Shown here: positions 42,161 to 51,522 of the stretch, in pieces
Layout of the letters: the number at the start of each line of letters is the position of its first letter
Position numbering within the stretch: position 1 is the stretch's first letter
The notes under the pieces: generated by a model
Told to the model about the DNA's origin: nothing
Database searches by the model: none
The model's input: the letters and a program-made list of their open reading frames with translations, nothing else
Made by a program: the position numbers and the translations under genes
Assembly (NCBI GenBank): GCA_016110215.1
Contig: JADWQD010000011.1
Span: 1,512,893 to 1,576,892 of the forward strand
Reading direction: 5' to 3'
Length of the DNA stretch: 64,000 nt
Source: Capronia americana
Taxonomy: Eukaryota; Ascomycota; Eurotiomycetes; Chaetothyriales; Herpotrichiellaceae

Positions 42161-43150
42161 ATGGTTTTTCTCCTGGCTAGAGCAAGACTTGCAAGTCCGA
42201 GGCTTCTGTCGCATACCTTGGGCCGTGTCCAATTTGCGTCGACCAAATCAAAGACCGCGGGCTCCAGCAGACCTCGTCCAAGTTCCATTGACGACCTCAC
42301 CAAGATGGCTAATGATCATATTTTGACGCTATCATGCCCGGACAAGCCTGGGATCATCCACGCGGTTACGGGCATATTTGCGAAAAACGAACTGAATATT
42401 CTCGACCTCCAGCAGTTCAGTGACCGCACCTCGGAGAAGTTTTTCATGAGAGTGCACTTCGGGCCAGCCCAAGATACCGAGTTCCTCATGCCATCGTTCG
42501 ACGCGCTGGCAGCCGACATCCACATGGACTGGAACTTGAGACCCGTTGCGCAGAAGCCCAAGGTCCTGATCATGGTTTCGAAGATTGGACACTGTCTCAA
42601 TGATCTACTCTTCCGCCAGAAGACGGGCCAGTTGGCGATCGACGTGCCGGTCATCGTGTCCAACCATCCGGACTTTCAACCCCTGGCTCAAAGCTACGAC
42701 ATCGCTTTCCACCATCTCCCGGTCACGAAGGACACAAAAGCAGAACAAGAGAGTCGTATTCTCGACCTCATCAAGGAGCACGACATCGAGCTGGTCGTGC
42801 TAGCCCGGTACATGCAAGTTCTCTCGCCGACTCTGTGCGAGGCAATGTCTGGCAAGATCATCAATATTCACCACAGCTTCTTACCATCCTTTAAGGGTGC
42901 AAAGCCCTATCACCAGGCGTTTGATCGGGGCGTCAAGATTATAGGAGCGACTGCTCACTTCGTGACCGCCGATCTGGATGAGGGCCCTATCATCGAGCAG
43001 AGAGTGACGAGAGTAGACCACAACATGACGGCTAAGGAGCTTGTCGACGAGGGCAGCAACGTCGAGAGCCAGGTGCTGGCCGCGGCGGTCAAGTGGTGGT
43101 CCGAGCGGAGAGTCTTTTTGAACGGTCATAAGACCGTCGTCTTTAATTGA
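42161..43150 (+). CDS. purU: Formyltetrahydrofolate deformylase PurU, mitochondrial type
   Basis: Intronless, 329 aa. An ACT domain (ILTLSCPDKPGIIHAVTGIF, later FFMRVHF) is followed by the formyltransferase-fold hydrolase domain: KVLIMVSKIGHCLNDLL, VSNHPDF, VVLARYMQVLSP, NIHHSFLPSFKGAKPYHQA with the catalytic His, and TADLDEGPIIEQ with the Asp. It hydrolyses 10-formyl-THF to formate and THF. A leader (FLLARARLASPRLLSHTLGR, then VQFAS) before the ACT domain predicts mitochondrial import, as for plant PurU, which keeps THF free for glycine decarboxylase. A second ATG at 42305 (MANDHILTL) could give a cytosolic form. Confidence 0.95.
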   Translation: MVFLLARARLASPRLLSHTLGRVQFASTKSKTAGSSRPRPSSIDDLTKMANDHILTLSCPDKPGIIHAVTGIFAKNELNILDLQQFSDRTSEKFFMRVHFGPAQDTEFLMPSFDALAADIHMDWNLRPVAQKPKVLIMVSKIGHCLNDLLFRQKTGQLAIDVPVIVSNHPDFQPLAQSYDIAFHHLPVTKDTKAEQESRILDLIKEHDIELVVLARYMQVLSPTLCEAMSGKIINIHHSFLPSFKGAKPYHQAFDRGVKIIGATAHFVTADLDEGPIIEQRVTRVDHNMTAKELVDEGSNVESQVLAAAVKWWSERRVFLNGHKTVVFN

Positions 43151-43507
43151 GTCCTCCTCCCTGCTTCCACTTGACGACACGACATCGAATGTATAAATCA
43201 TCTGCGCCGCCATCATCGACGGCAAGAATTTGGTGAGACCTTGAGATGACTCGGTGATCGTGCCCCGTAAGGCGTGCGTCCGTTGGGCAGCCTTATGCCT
43301 TTTTATGGCAAATTGCGAAGGAAGCTTAGGTGGTGTGTTTGAGGAGGGGGTTGGGCGTTGACGAGTCAATGTGTCCGTCTGCCCCTCATCTGTGTGAGAG
43401 GACAACCCTTTTCGGTTGATTGTTTCACCTATGGAGTGTTTTTAACAGAGAACACTCGAATAGCCTACAGTACTGTACCTTACACTAGTTTAAACTCAAA
43501 CATCAGC
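43151..43507. other. Intergenic, 357 bp
   Basis: 3' flank of purU and start of the accessory island. More AT-rich than the neighbours; no gene seen. Confidence 0.5.
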
Positions 43508-44236
43508 ATGATTCAAGTCCGGCTGAATGATGCTGCAATCAGACTCTATCAATTGCTGGACGAAGCAAAGATCAAGCATGGGATCTTTGGTGGATATGCC
43601 ACTGGAGTACTTGGTGGACCCCGTGAAAGCAAGGACATTGACTGTCTCGCGTCGACCTCGAAGCAGACGCTGGTTCACTTGCTGGATGGGAAATCCGGTT
43701 TCCAATCTGTTCCTCAAAATCGCACTGACTATGTTGCATTCTTATGATCCGACCGCGCCGACCGTGGGAATGCTGTGCTTGTTGAGGTCTTCGTTGAATA
43801 ATTTGAAGGTGTGTGGTGATCTTCAGCCGATTGGCTTAGCTAATTTGCGTAGAGGCTCGTTACAGAATGAACAACGTGGTGACGCTTAACGTGTCTGTCT
43901 CTGGACAAGTCGCCGCTTCCGGCCCTGTATCGCTTCTGGATCCAGTTTATATCTTCAAAGGCAAGCTTCGTGCAGCAGCTACGCGCGGCAAATTTCACGA
44001 TTCCGCAGACATTCGATGGCTAGCAAGTCGCTCCGCCGATAAGCTGAAAGCCCAGCGGAGCGATTTCAACCTCGACCACGTGGGCCTTGCCATCAAGAGG
44101 TATCCAGAGCTGGAACTGACATTCCGCAGCTTGGGTGTGGATGTTGGAAAAGCGAAAGAGCGTGTGGCGTCCGTTGAATTGAATCAATTGCCACCTCCAA
44201 GACGCGGAGATGTTCAGTCAGGCATACTTGGGTAAG
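43508..44236 (+). pseudogene. Nucleotidyltransferase-like pseudogene
   Basis: Two coding segments, 43508-43808 and 43853-44236. The first reads RLYQLLDEAKIKHGIFGGYA with LGGPRESKDIDCLAST, the GG...DxD pattern of minimal nucleotidyltransferases. The frame then meets TGA at 43766-43768 and TAA at 43799-43801, but coding continues around them in the same frame (SDRADRGNAVLVEVFVE), so both look like point mutations. A 44-nt intron leads to ARYRMNNVVTL and LLDPVYIFKGKLRAAATRGK with FHDSADIRWLAS, typical of the C-terminal half of this fungal family. Either a recent pseudogene or sequencing errors. The minus-strand phosphoesterase follows 20 bp downstream. Confidence 0.72.
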
Positions 44237-44256
44237 ACAAGCGTGCCATGGAGTTC

Positions 44257-45180
44257 TTAACTTCTGAGTTTGATACATTTCCGCGGGTCAAAGTGACGAC
44301 CTTGTTGTTTGAAGAATGGTCCAAACAAGCGCCGTTTACCTCTGCTTCTGGACTCTTCGATACTTCGTCCATTGCGGCCAGGGTCGAGTACATAGCCCCT
44401 CTGATTGCTGATGAGATTGATACCGTGCTCACGCCATTGTGTTGTGTAATGTGTGTGTCCGAAGACCCACCACTGCACTCTACTCATCTCCTTGTGGACT
44501 CCGATCAAGTCTGTCGCAAACGCATCTGCCCAGGGGCTGTTCTGGTTACTGGGATGACTACTTCCATTTTTGATAGGTGCATGATGAGAAATGACGAGGA
44601 TTTGTTTCGCTCTTCGTTTATCCTCCGATTCGGAATTGATTGAGTTGATCTCAGTCCACAGCCAATCTAGATCTCTCTGGTGTTCCTCGTTATGTAATTC
44701 GACCGTCCAGTCTAGTATTCTTTGAAAGTCTTTCACTCTTTGCTCAACCATTGTACGATTTTCCGGCCTGATATGTGACTGTAGCGTGCATCCAAGGATA
44801 CAGAGGGATGGGTGAAGGTCCAGCCTTCTCCGATTAAGGACTTTCAGTTTTCCCAACGTCGATTCGTCGTTCTCCAGCTTGTGAGCACGAGCCAGGCCAT
44901 CAGATCGTGATATACCGTAGAATTCATGGTTTCCAAGGACCAGATAGACTGCGTCAAATCTCGCACATTGTGTGGCGATGAAAGAAAGGTATTTGTCGTA
45001 TTCCTGAAGTCGACCAATGTCACCCGCCAGGATGAGAGAAGGGGCTCGGACTGGAATATGTAAGCTCTGATACTGATCTCCAACTTCAAGATGAAGATCC
45101 GACAAGACTTGAAACTTCGACAAAGATCGATCTAAGCATGTCCATCTTCTCTTGTCATTGAGCATCGTTGCATTACTCAT
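44257..45180 (-). CDS. Calcineurin-like metallophosphoesterase
   Basis: Intronless and intact, 307 aa. All metal-binding motifs are present: VLSDLHLE (D, H), LAGDIG (D), LGNHEFYG (N, H), VISHHAP (H) and FGHTHYTT (H, H). This is the compact fungal/bacterial metallophosphoesterase type with no extra domain; no signal peptide or membrane helix, so probably cytosolic. Substrate unknown (phosphomonoester, cyclic nucleotide or nucleic-acid end). It lies between two broken nucleotidyltransferase-like genes in a transposon-marked island yet has no disruption. C-terminal tail is basic (SRSRGKRRLFG). Confidence 0.85.
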   Translation of the reverse strand: MSNATMLNDKRRWTCLDRSLSKFQVLSDLHLEVGDQYQSLHIPVRAPSLILAGDIGRLQEYDKYLSFIATQCARFDAVYLVLGNHEFYGISRSDGLARAHKLENDESTLGKLKVLNRRRLDLHPSLCILGCTLQSHIRPENRTMVEQRVKDFQRILDWTVELHNEEHQRDLDWLWTEINSINSESEDKRRAKQILVISHHAPIKNGSSHPSNQNSPWADAFATDLIGVHKEMSRVQWWVFGHTHYTTQWREHGINLISNQRGYVLDPGRNGRSIEESRSRGKRRLFGPFFKQQGRHFDPRKCIKLRS

Positions 45181-45358
45181 TCCTGACGGTTATGATGCTG
45201 GAAGGTCTAACAACATTATTGCAGATGCCAAGTCATCAGTTGGGTGTTGACTAAGCAGGAAGCGCTAATGCCCATTGGGCCTAGTTATTCTTCCTCAGCG
45301 CGTCGCGAACTCCCTTATTTCCTGTGCCGTCATTCGTTCGACCTTGCGGCAGATCAAT

Positions 45359-46095
45359 ATGGATCTGGTTGCGCTGTAGGCGGCGCTGAAGCTGCTGAAG
45401 AATTCCGGGGTGGTCACTGTCGTTATTGGCGAAGTTGCCCTCAATTACTACAATGTACCTTGTGTTTTGCATGTTGGTATCCTTCATCTCTCACCATCAC
45501 AGAGGCTAACATGTGATAGGATATCGAGATCTGCGTCCCCAGCTCTCAATTCAGCGTGGCGGAGCTGGCCCTGAAGACCTCCACTCTCTTCGAAACCCTT
45601 GCCCCCACGACCCCCAACCTGTACAGCGCATACAAAAAGGATTGTCCTCGATTCTTAGACGTCAGACAGCATCAGACTCGCATTACTTTACTCCGTGATC
45701 AAGGGATAGGCATTGAAAAGTTAGAGGTCCTCGAACCAGCGTCCCATATCAGAGGAGCATTTTACAGTGAGCAGATCCTCGAGTACGTTCCTGTCGAAGG
45801 GATCAAACATATTCCAATACCGACTCTTCCATCATTTGTCCAATACCTTTGCCTGTTCTTTTTCCACGAAGCGGACGATATGTATCGGATCCGCCTTGAA
45901 CAACTGGTTGATGGTATGAATATACACGAAGCATGGTGCCAGAGAAACCTTTCAGACGAGGGACATCTGCAATACCTCTTGAAGCTCGTGAATAGCAAGG
46001 TGGACAGGATTGACGATTTTTCTAGCAATCTCGTGACATGCTATGTTGCTGATCCGGAGTCGGCGGCCGCTGTGACTCGCATTCCTGGCTACTGA
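45359..46095 (+). pseudogene. Fungal nucleotidyltransferase-fold-like gene with in-frame stop
   Basis: Segments 45359-45472 and 45520-46095, intron GTTGGT...GATAG (47 nt, CTAAC branch). The frame starts MDLVAL, then TAG at 45377-45379 (a single C-to-T from CAG would explain it), then AALKLLKNSGVVTVVIGEVA, NYYNVPCVLH joined to DIEICVPSSQFSVAELAL, then PNLYSAYKKDCPRFLD and more. The pattern GExA...YNVP...DIE matches a large fungal family with a probable nucleotidyltransferase fold and no known activity. No ATG lies between the stop and the core, so an intact product is unlikely unless the gene starts differently. A LINE fragment begins right at its 3' end, so the C-terminus may be truncated. 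Confidence 0.65.
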
Positions 46096-46096
46096 C

Positions 46097-46860
46097 TCTC
46101 CACCGTTCACCCGAATCGCTGAGTCTCTCGAGGTGGCAATCAAGGCGCACAACGCAACGGAGTCAGCCGCTCTGTGGGTGTATACCGATGGAAGTGGCAT
46201 CGACGGCCATGTTGGAGCTGCGGTAATAGCACCAATGCTAGCAAGATCAAAATATTCAGGCGAAGAGAACAGCATACATGGGCACCTCAACCACCTCTGC
46301 CGTATATCCAGCGGAGCTCACAGGGACGGAGCTGGCGTTCTACTGGACGTACACGCAATGACAAACAGCCCCATGAAGTGTATCGTCTTCACTGACAATC
46401 AAGCTGCCATTCAAGCCGGTCAACCCCCAAACCCCCCTCAGGGCAATATATCCTCGCTCGAGCGATCCAGGACCAGAGTTGGGAATCGGCCAAGCACGGC
46501 CGAGAGCTCTTCAGACTCGGGGTCCGACCAGGAAAGGGGACCCTGACCACACATATAGGTACATACCGAGCGATCAGCTCAGTCATCAGACAGAGGCGTA
46601 ATGGTAAAATCGGCCTGCCTGCATATCTGCATTCCGTCAACAAGGCCGATACCGATCAATGCCCCTGTAGCTATGGAGGACAGACCGTACGACATGTCTT
46701 ACTCGAATGCAGGAAATGGTGTGAGGAGCGACAGCGAATGTGGGCTGGCAGAACTCTATACGTGGACATCACAACTACCATGATGGGTCATATTTCTTCC
46801 TCTCTGCGAACCCATCCTCCATCCGCGTGCTGCGCCGGCACTGTGGATTCCTATTAGCCT
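46097..46860 (+). mobile_element. Remnant of a Tad-like non-LTR retrotransposon (RNase H end)
   Basis: Decayed 3' part of a LINE ORF2. A first piece reads FTRIAESLEVAIKAHNATES then WVYTDGSGIDGHVGAAVIAP, the RNase H domain of Tad1-type elements, with VFTDNQAAIQA about 80 residues on. After frame changes, a second piece (about 46615-46790) reads VNKADTDQCPCSYGGQTVRH then VLLECRKWCEERQRMWAGR, the C-terminal CxC...H...C knuckle. Reverse transcriptase and endonuclease are absent here. Dead element; several frameshifts and stops. Confidence 0.85.
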
Positions 46861-47625
46861 TCAGGGACGCCGCAATCCTAGCTCTGTCATCAAGACTGCT
46901 CTCAGGAGTCCTGCAAGCTTTCCACAGAACCAAAATACCAGCTTCCGCCGTCTTGTTCGCGTCTGTTGATGACGCTATGCACGTGGTCATGGAGATTGCC
47001 CCAGCATTCTGTTGACATTGTCGTAGGTGCGGATCGAACTCGGCAGGATCGCCCTCGTGCCTCTGCAGCAGAGTCTCCAGTGTCGTCTGCGGGGCAAGCG
47101 CTCAGTCAAAGAGACGGGTATCGCCGGCGAACATCTTGGACGATGTCCTCTTGTCCATGTTTCTGTAGATGAGAGGGGAATGTGATCGAATCACCAAAGT
47201 ACGTGCGGTACGAGATGCGTGCCAAGTGGCGTGTCCGCGTACGCTCCGCCTAACTTCATCTGACCGCGCAGCTAGATCGACTGGGGGAGGCTCGTCTCGT
47301 GGATCCTACGGGCATACGGAGTGGAGCACGGAGATCTCAGCTGCATGGCTTGTGGAGCGTGGTAGATCGTATCAAGGAGTTGTCCGTCAGCATCGTCCCG
47401 GGGTCGCGCGATTTACATGCCATGGTCATAACTCCGGGCAGAGTTTTCTCCGCAACCAGCATGGATAAGCCGAATATAAAGATGGCCCAGTCTGGCTCGG
47501 CGCCATGGTCCGAGGAAGCTCGACTGGAAGCGTTTGCATACTTATAGGACGCCTCGATCTGGGAAGAGGGACGGCGCAACGGGGATCACGAGGCTGAAAA
47601 TTCCACCACACCGTCGTCAACAATA
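46861..47625. other. Repeat-derived intergenic, about 765 bp
   Basis: Follows the LINE remnant. Short ORFs without motifs. Contains a 30-bp word (47220-47249) shared with 60027-60056. Probably decayed mobile-element sequence and the promoter of the ureohydrolase gene. Confidence 0.5.
47220..47249 (+). repeat. Dispersed repeat B, copy 1
   Basis: TGCCAAGTGGCGTGTCCGCG and following bases match 60027-60056 at 27 of 30 positions; both are preceded by an ACGA..ATGC-like sequence. Confidence 0.7.
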
Positions 47626-48885
47626 ATGGCGCTCAGTGTCCAGTTGGCGTTGACGCTCCTCACCGTCCTGCTCTCGCTCCGTTCCATCATCGTGCACGCC
47701 CACTCCCACCACGACGCAGCCTCCTCAGAAGAAGAACCACCGCTCTCCTTCTCAGTCGGCCCCAACTACCCTTACGCGCTCGAAGATCTGGACAAGGACC
47801 TGCCCTTCTCCCAACCCGTCACATTCGCCCACCTCCCCTGGCACAGGTGCTTCTCGCCCCGCCACACCTCCCCGCTAGACATTGCAATCGTCGGCTTCCC
47901 TTACGACACATCAACGTCGTACCGCCCCGGCGCGCGATTTGGCCCGCGAGGAATCCGCGCCGCCAGCTCCCGCGAGAAAAAGGGCCGCTCGTACAACACG
48001 ATATGGGGCGTTGACCCGCTCACGGAGGGCGGCCTCAACATCGTCGACTGCGGCGACATCCCCATCACGCCGTTTGACGCCCAGCACGCCTTCCGCCAAA
48101 TGGAGCAAGGATACCGCCAGATCCTCTACCACAACACGTCCAACTCCAACGCCTCCACCAGCACGAGCAGCCTCAATCAGTGGTCCCATCCCCGCATCCT
48201 CAGTCTGGGAGGCGACCACTCGATCGTGCTCCCGATCCTCCGCTCCCTCAAGACCATCTACGGCCCCATCAGCGTGATCCACCTGGACTCGCACCTCGAC
48301 ACCTGGGACCCCTACGCCGGGTACACGGGCATCGTCAGCGAGCAGTCGGCCATCACGCACGGGACGTTCTTCTGGCACGCGGCGCGCGAGGGCTGCATCG
48401 CCAAGGGCAGCTCCGTGCACGGCGGCTTGCGCACCAAGCTGTTCAGCCCCGCCGACTACGAGACGGATAAGGACGTCGTGGGCTTCGAGCTCATCGAGGC
48501 CCACGAGATCGACGACGACCCGCGCGGCATGGCCGGGATTGCCGCGCGCGTCAAGTCCATCGTCGGCACCACCAACCCGGTCTACCTGAGCATCGACATC
48601 GACGTTCTGGATCCGAGCATCGCCCCCGCAACGGGCACGCCCGAGTCGGGCGGCTGGACCACCCGCGAGGTCAAGCGCTTCATCAAGGGCCTAGAGGGGA
48701 TTCGGCTCGTCGGCGCCGACGTCGTCGAGGTGAGTCCGCCCTATGATACGGTCGCCGAGGTGACGAGCGTGGCGGCGAGTGATTTGTTGGTGGATATTTT
48801 GGCGTTGATGGTCAAGGATTCGGTGGGGAAGCCAGAAGGCCAAGGGGGTGGTGGTACGGGGGGGACGAGGAAGGATGAGCTGTAG
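47626..48885 (+). CDS. Ureohydrolase (agmatinase-like) with signal peptide and KDEL end
   Basis: Intronless, GC-rich, 419 aa. The arginase/agmatinase fold is clear: VGFPYDTSTSYRPGARFGP, LGGDHSIVLPILR, VIHLDSHLDTWDPYAG, HGTFFWHAAREG and YLSIDIDVLDPSIAPATGTP supply the manganese ligands (His in GGDHS, DxHxD, DxD); the ending VEVSPPYD is also typical. The N-terminus (SVQLALTLLTVLLSLRSIIV, then HAHSHHDA) is a signal peptide, and the protein ends TRKDEL at the stop codon. Fungal agmatinase-like proteins with signal peptides are known and usually thought secreted; KDEL would retain it in the ER. Substrate (agmatine, guanidinobutyrate or other guanidine) is not determinable. It adjoins the transposon-marked island. 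Confidence 0.92.
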   Translation: MALSVQLALTLLTVLLSLRSIIVHAHSHHDAASSEEEPPLSFSVGPNYPYALEDLDKDLPFSQPVTFAHLPWHRCFSPRHTSPLDIAIVGFPYDTSTSYRPGARFGPRGIRAASSREKKGRSYNTIWGVDPLTEGGLNIVDCGDIPITPFDAQHAFRQMEQGYRQILYHNTSNSNASTSTSSLNQWSHPRILSLGGDHSIVLPILRSLKTIYGPISVIHLDSHLDTWDPYAGYTGIVSEQSAITHGTFFWHAAREGCIAKGSSVHGGLRTKLFSPADYETDKDVVGFELIEAHEIDDDPRGMAGIAARVKSIVGTTNPVYLSIDIDVLDPSIAPATGTPESGGWTTREVKRFIKGLEGIRLVGADVVEVSPPYDTVAEVTSVAASDLLVDILALMVKDSVGKPEGQGGGGTGGTRKDEL

Positions 48886-49401
48886 AATAGCTGGACGGTT
48901 GATGGACTGGCAGGCTCGTGGGTATGGTACATTTAAAGCCTCGGATGTCAATAGTGATAATGCTTTCTGCTCTGTCGATGCTAATGTTAGTGTGACGAAC
49001 CATTGGACTCTGAACGTGAAGTCTACGTGCACCCGCGTGAATGGGCAGCGTTAAATGCGGCTTCTGCCGGCCAAGCTTGACTTCAACTATCGCTTCAAAA
49101 GAGGGAGGGAGGGAGAGCTAGTCTCCTGAGACCTGGACGCATCGATACCGAGATTCTATGTCAGAGCTGACAGTGCCTGCATCCTTAACAGGCAGCATAC
49201 AAGCTCACAAGTCCACCATAGGGGCCTGAGATTCAATGTATCATCACCTATTTGGTCTTTCGAGACAAAAGGCAATCAAAGGAAACCACATGCTCGAGTT
49301 CTTTCCCCTGCTGCAACTCATTTTTGTCGTGCGAAGTCTGTCAAGGTCATTCAATTTTAGGCCCCGTGCTTCTGTTTTCAGTTCCCAGACTTTCCAGCTT
49401 C
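48886..49401. other. Intergenic between convergent genes, 515 bp
   Basis: 3' flanks of the ureohydrolase and vps27. A GAGGGAGGGAGGGAGAG run lies near 49101. Nothing else seen. Confidence 0.5.
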
Positions 49402-51522
49402 TCAAAGCTCAATCAGACTCTCCTCTACGGCAACGGGCTGCGGTTGATGCTGCGGAAGTGGTTGACCATATGGAGCCGGTGTATGTTGTGGTGCAGCCGG
49501 AAATTGGCTCTGGGTATAAGTGGGATATGGCGCAGTGTACGAGCCCCCCGTTGACATGGCCTGCTGAGGTTGTGCCGGTGGCGGCTGTTGTTGAGGAGGA
49601 TACTGTTGTTGTTGTTGCACTTGCTGCGCAGGATATTGTTGCGCCTGAGTTTGAGGCGGGGGTTGTTGGTACATTTGAGGAGAAGGTGGTTGGTTGAACT
49701 GTGCCGGCGGCGGCATAGATTGGTGCTGTTGCGGATATGAAGATTGCTGAGGAGGAGGTTGGTATTGATGACTGGGCTGGGACTGCTGCTGTGGAGTAGG
49801 ACCTTCAGCAGGCATCTGAGCATAGGGTGTCGGGGTAGCTTGAGGTTCTGGGGGTGGCATCTGAGGGTACATCGACGGCGGCTGCTGTGATTGTTGGAAC
49901 GGGTATGGTTGCTGCTGGCCAGGTTGCTGTTGCTGCTGTTGGGTTGGATGTTGATATGGCGAGGCAGGAGGTTCTTGCTGCTGACTCGAGTACGAATACG
50001 ACCGTTGAGGTTGAGGCAGAGTTGTGGGCTGCGAGGGTGGACCATACGAGTCGACCGGTGCATTGCTGAAGTAGTAATTCTCTGCACCACCTGGACCTGT
50101 ATTCATGGAGGGCGGGAGTCCTGTCGGTATTGACGGGTACATTCCCGAACCCTGCGGCATGGCAGGGGAGGGCATGGAGTAGGCAGCGTAGCCCGGGTTT
50201 CTCTGGTTGTACGTGTTGTTCAATCGCTCCTCAAGCATTCGGTCGTAGTAGCGGACAACGGTGGACAGCTTCGCATGTAAATCAAGCAATGCGTCGTTCT
50301 TGGACATGGTTTCGCCCAAGGTCCTTGCCAGTTTCGGTCGAAGTTTGCCAATGCCCTCGTAAAGCTCTTGTATTTGTGGCTCCCTCAAGATTGTGCCTGG
50401 TGGCTGATGCTGTAATCGATCCACCAATGTTGCGAACAAGTTGATGTTCTCGGCTTCCATGATCGACAACTCGTAGTCGCTCTTGGGCATGACAAAAGGC
50501 TGAGTCGAGGTTACTCCGTCCGTTGTGGTTTTCTTGAGGTTCGCAGCGTGCTTCTTGGCCTGCTCCTCCGCCTCCTTGAGCGACAGTGCGATGGCAGCTT
50601 TGAGGTCGGGGTCATCTTCTTCGTCGTTGGACGTCCCATTTGTCTTCGCCGGCTCTTGCTTTGTCTGAGATTGTGGGGTATAACCTGAGCTCGAAATTCC
50701 TTGTGCTTCTTCCAGGCTCATCTCCAACGCCTTCTTCAGGTCCTCATCGAAACTGGTGTCAACTCGGGCACTTCGGGGTTGCATAGCGCTCGGCTTGGCC
50801 GCAAAGGAAACTCGACGCTCTGGGGCGCCGCCTGACTTCTTGGTCAGCTTGTCATAACAGCCGTCGTCTACTCGCACAGGTTGCATGATGCCCAAGTGAG
50901 GCAGAGGGATGGACTTGGAGGAGCACTGTTGGTCAAAGACGTTGCCGCAGTTCCGGCAATGGTGCTTCCTGTTCGTGAGGGTGAAGGCCGTTCTACAACG
51001 CATGCAGACATCGCTGTCGGTCCACTCGGGTGGTGCACTGCTGTCGAGCATGGTGCTGGAGATGTCGACCTTGGGCGGAAACCTGAAGCCTTCTCTTTGC
51101 AGACTCTGATAGACCTGGTTGATGTATGACAAATCGTATCTGCTCTGCGTTGCGCTGGCCCAGGTCTGAATGAGTTCCAGGATCTTTTGCTTGACTTCGT
51201 CGTTGACAGCAGCGGGTCCGTAGGCTTTCAGTAACGAAACCAGATTGTCCATGAACTCGCGCGAGGCGATCTCGGTAAGGAAATGCGAACCGCCATTCTT
51301 GACGCACGTGTCTGTGAGCTTCAAGGCGGACAATTGAATGTTGGGATTCTTGTTGCCTATTCGCTTCTTCAGCGAGCGCATGGCATCTTTAGGCTGCACC
51401 GTTTTCGACCGGATAAGATCGGTGATCTCGAGGGAGGTCGCAATGTCTTCCAAGCTTGAAGACGTCGCTTTGTCGATCTGCTCGTCCAGCACAGACGTGC
51501 CTGACGAGAACCACCCGGCCAT
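49402..51522 (-). CDS. vps27: ESCRT-0 subunit Vps27
   Basis: Intronless, 706 aa. Domains in order: VHS (residues about 8-145, starting SVLDEQIDKATSSSLEDI), FYVE zinc finger (about 165-230: WTDSDVCMRC, RKHHCRNCG, PVRVDDGC), two ubiquitin-interacting motifs (DEDLKKALEMSLEEAQ and DPDLKAAIALSLKEAEEQ), a coiled Hse1-binding region (TLVDRLQHQPPGTILREPQI and after), then a long Gln/Pro-rich tail ending ESLIEL, a clathrin-box motif. Vps27 binds PI3P and ubiquitinated cargo on endosomes with Hse1 and recruits ESCRT-I. It is transcribed divergently from a Doa4/USP8-like hydrolase, which acts at the end of the same pathway. Confidence 0.96.
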   Translation of the reverse strand: MAGWFSSGTSVLDEQIDKATSSSLEDIATSLEITDLIRSKTVQPKDAMRSLKKRIGNKNPNIQLSALKLTDTCVKNGGSHFLTEIASREFMDNLVSLLKAYGPAAVNDEVKQKILELIQTWASATQSRYDLSYINQVYQSLQREGFRFPPKVDISSTMLDSSAPPEWTDSDVCMRCRTAFTLTNRKHHCRNCGNVFDQQCSSKSIPLPHLGIMQPVRVDDGCYDKLTKKSGGAPERRVSFAAKPSAMQPRSARVDTSFDEDLKKALEMSLEEAQGISSSGYTPQSQTKQEPAKTNGTSNDEEDDPDLKAAIALSLKEAEEQAKKHAANLKKTTTDGVTSTQPFVMPKSDYELSIMEAENINLFATLVDRLQHQPPGTILREPQIQELYEGIGKLRPKLARTLGETMSKNDALLDLHAKLSTVVRYYDRMLEERLNNTYNQRNPGYAAYSMPSPAMPQGSGMYPSIPTGLPPSMNTGPGGAENYYFSNAPVDSYGPPSQPTTLPQPQRSYSYSSQQQEPPASPYQHPTQQQQQQPGQQQPYPFQQSQQPPSMYPQMPPPEPQATPTPYAQMPAEGPTPQQQSQPSHQYQPPPQQSSYPQQHQSMPPPAQFNQPPSPQMYQQPPPQTQAQQYPAQQVQQQQQYPPQQQPPPAQPQQAMSTGGSYTAPYPTYTQSQFPAAPQHTPAPYGQPLPQHQPQPVAVEESLIEL

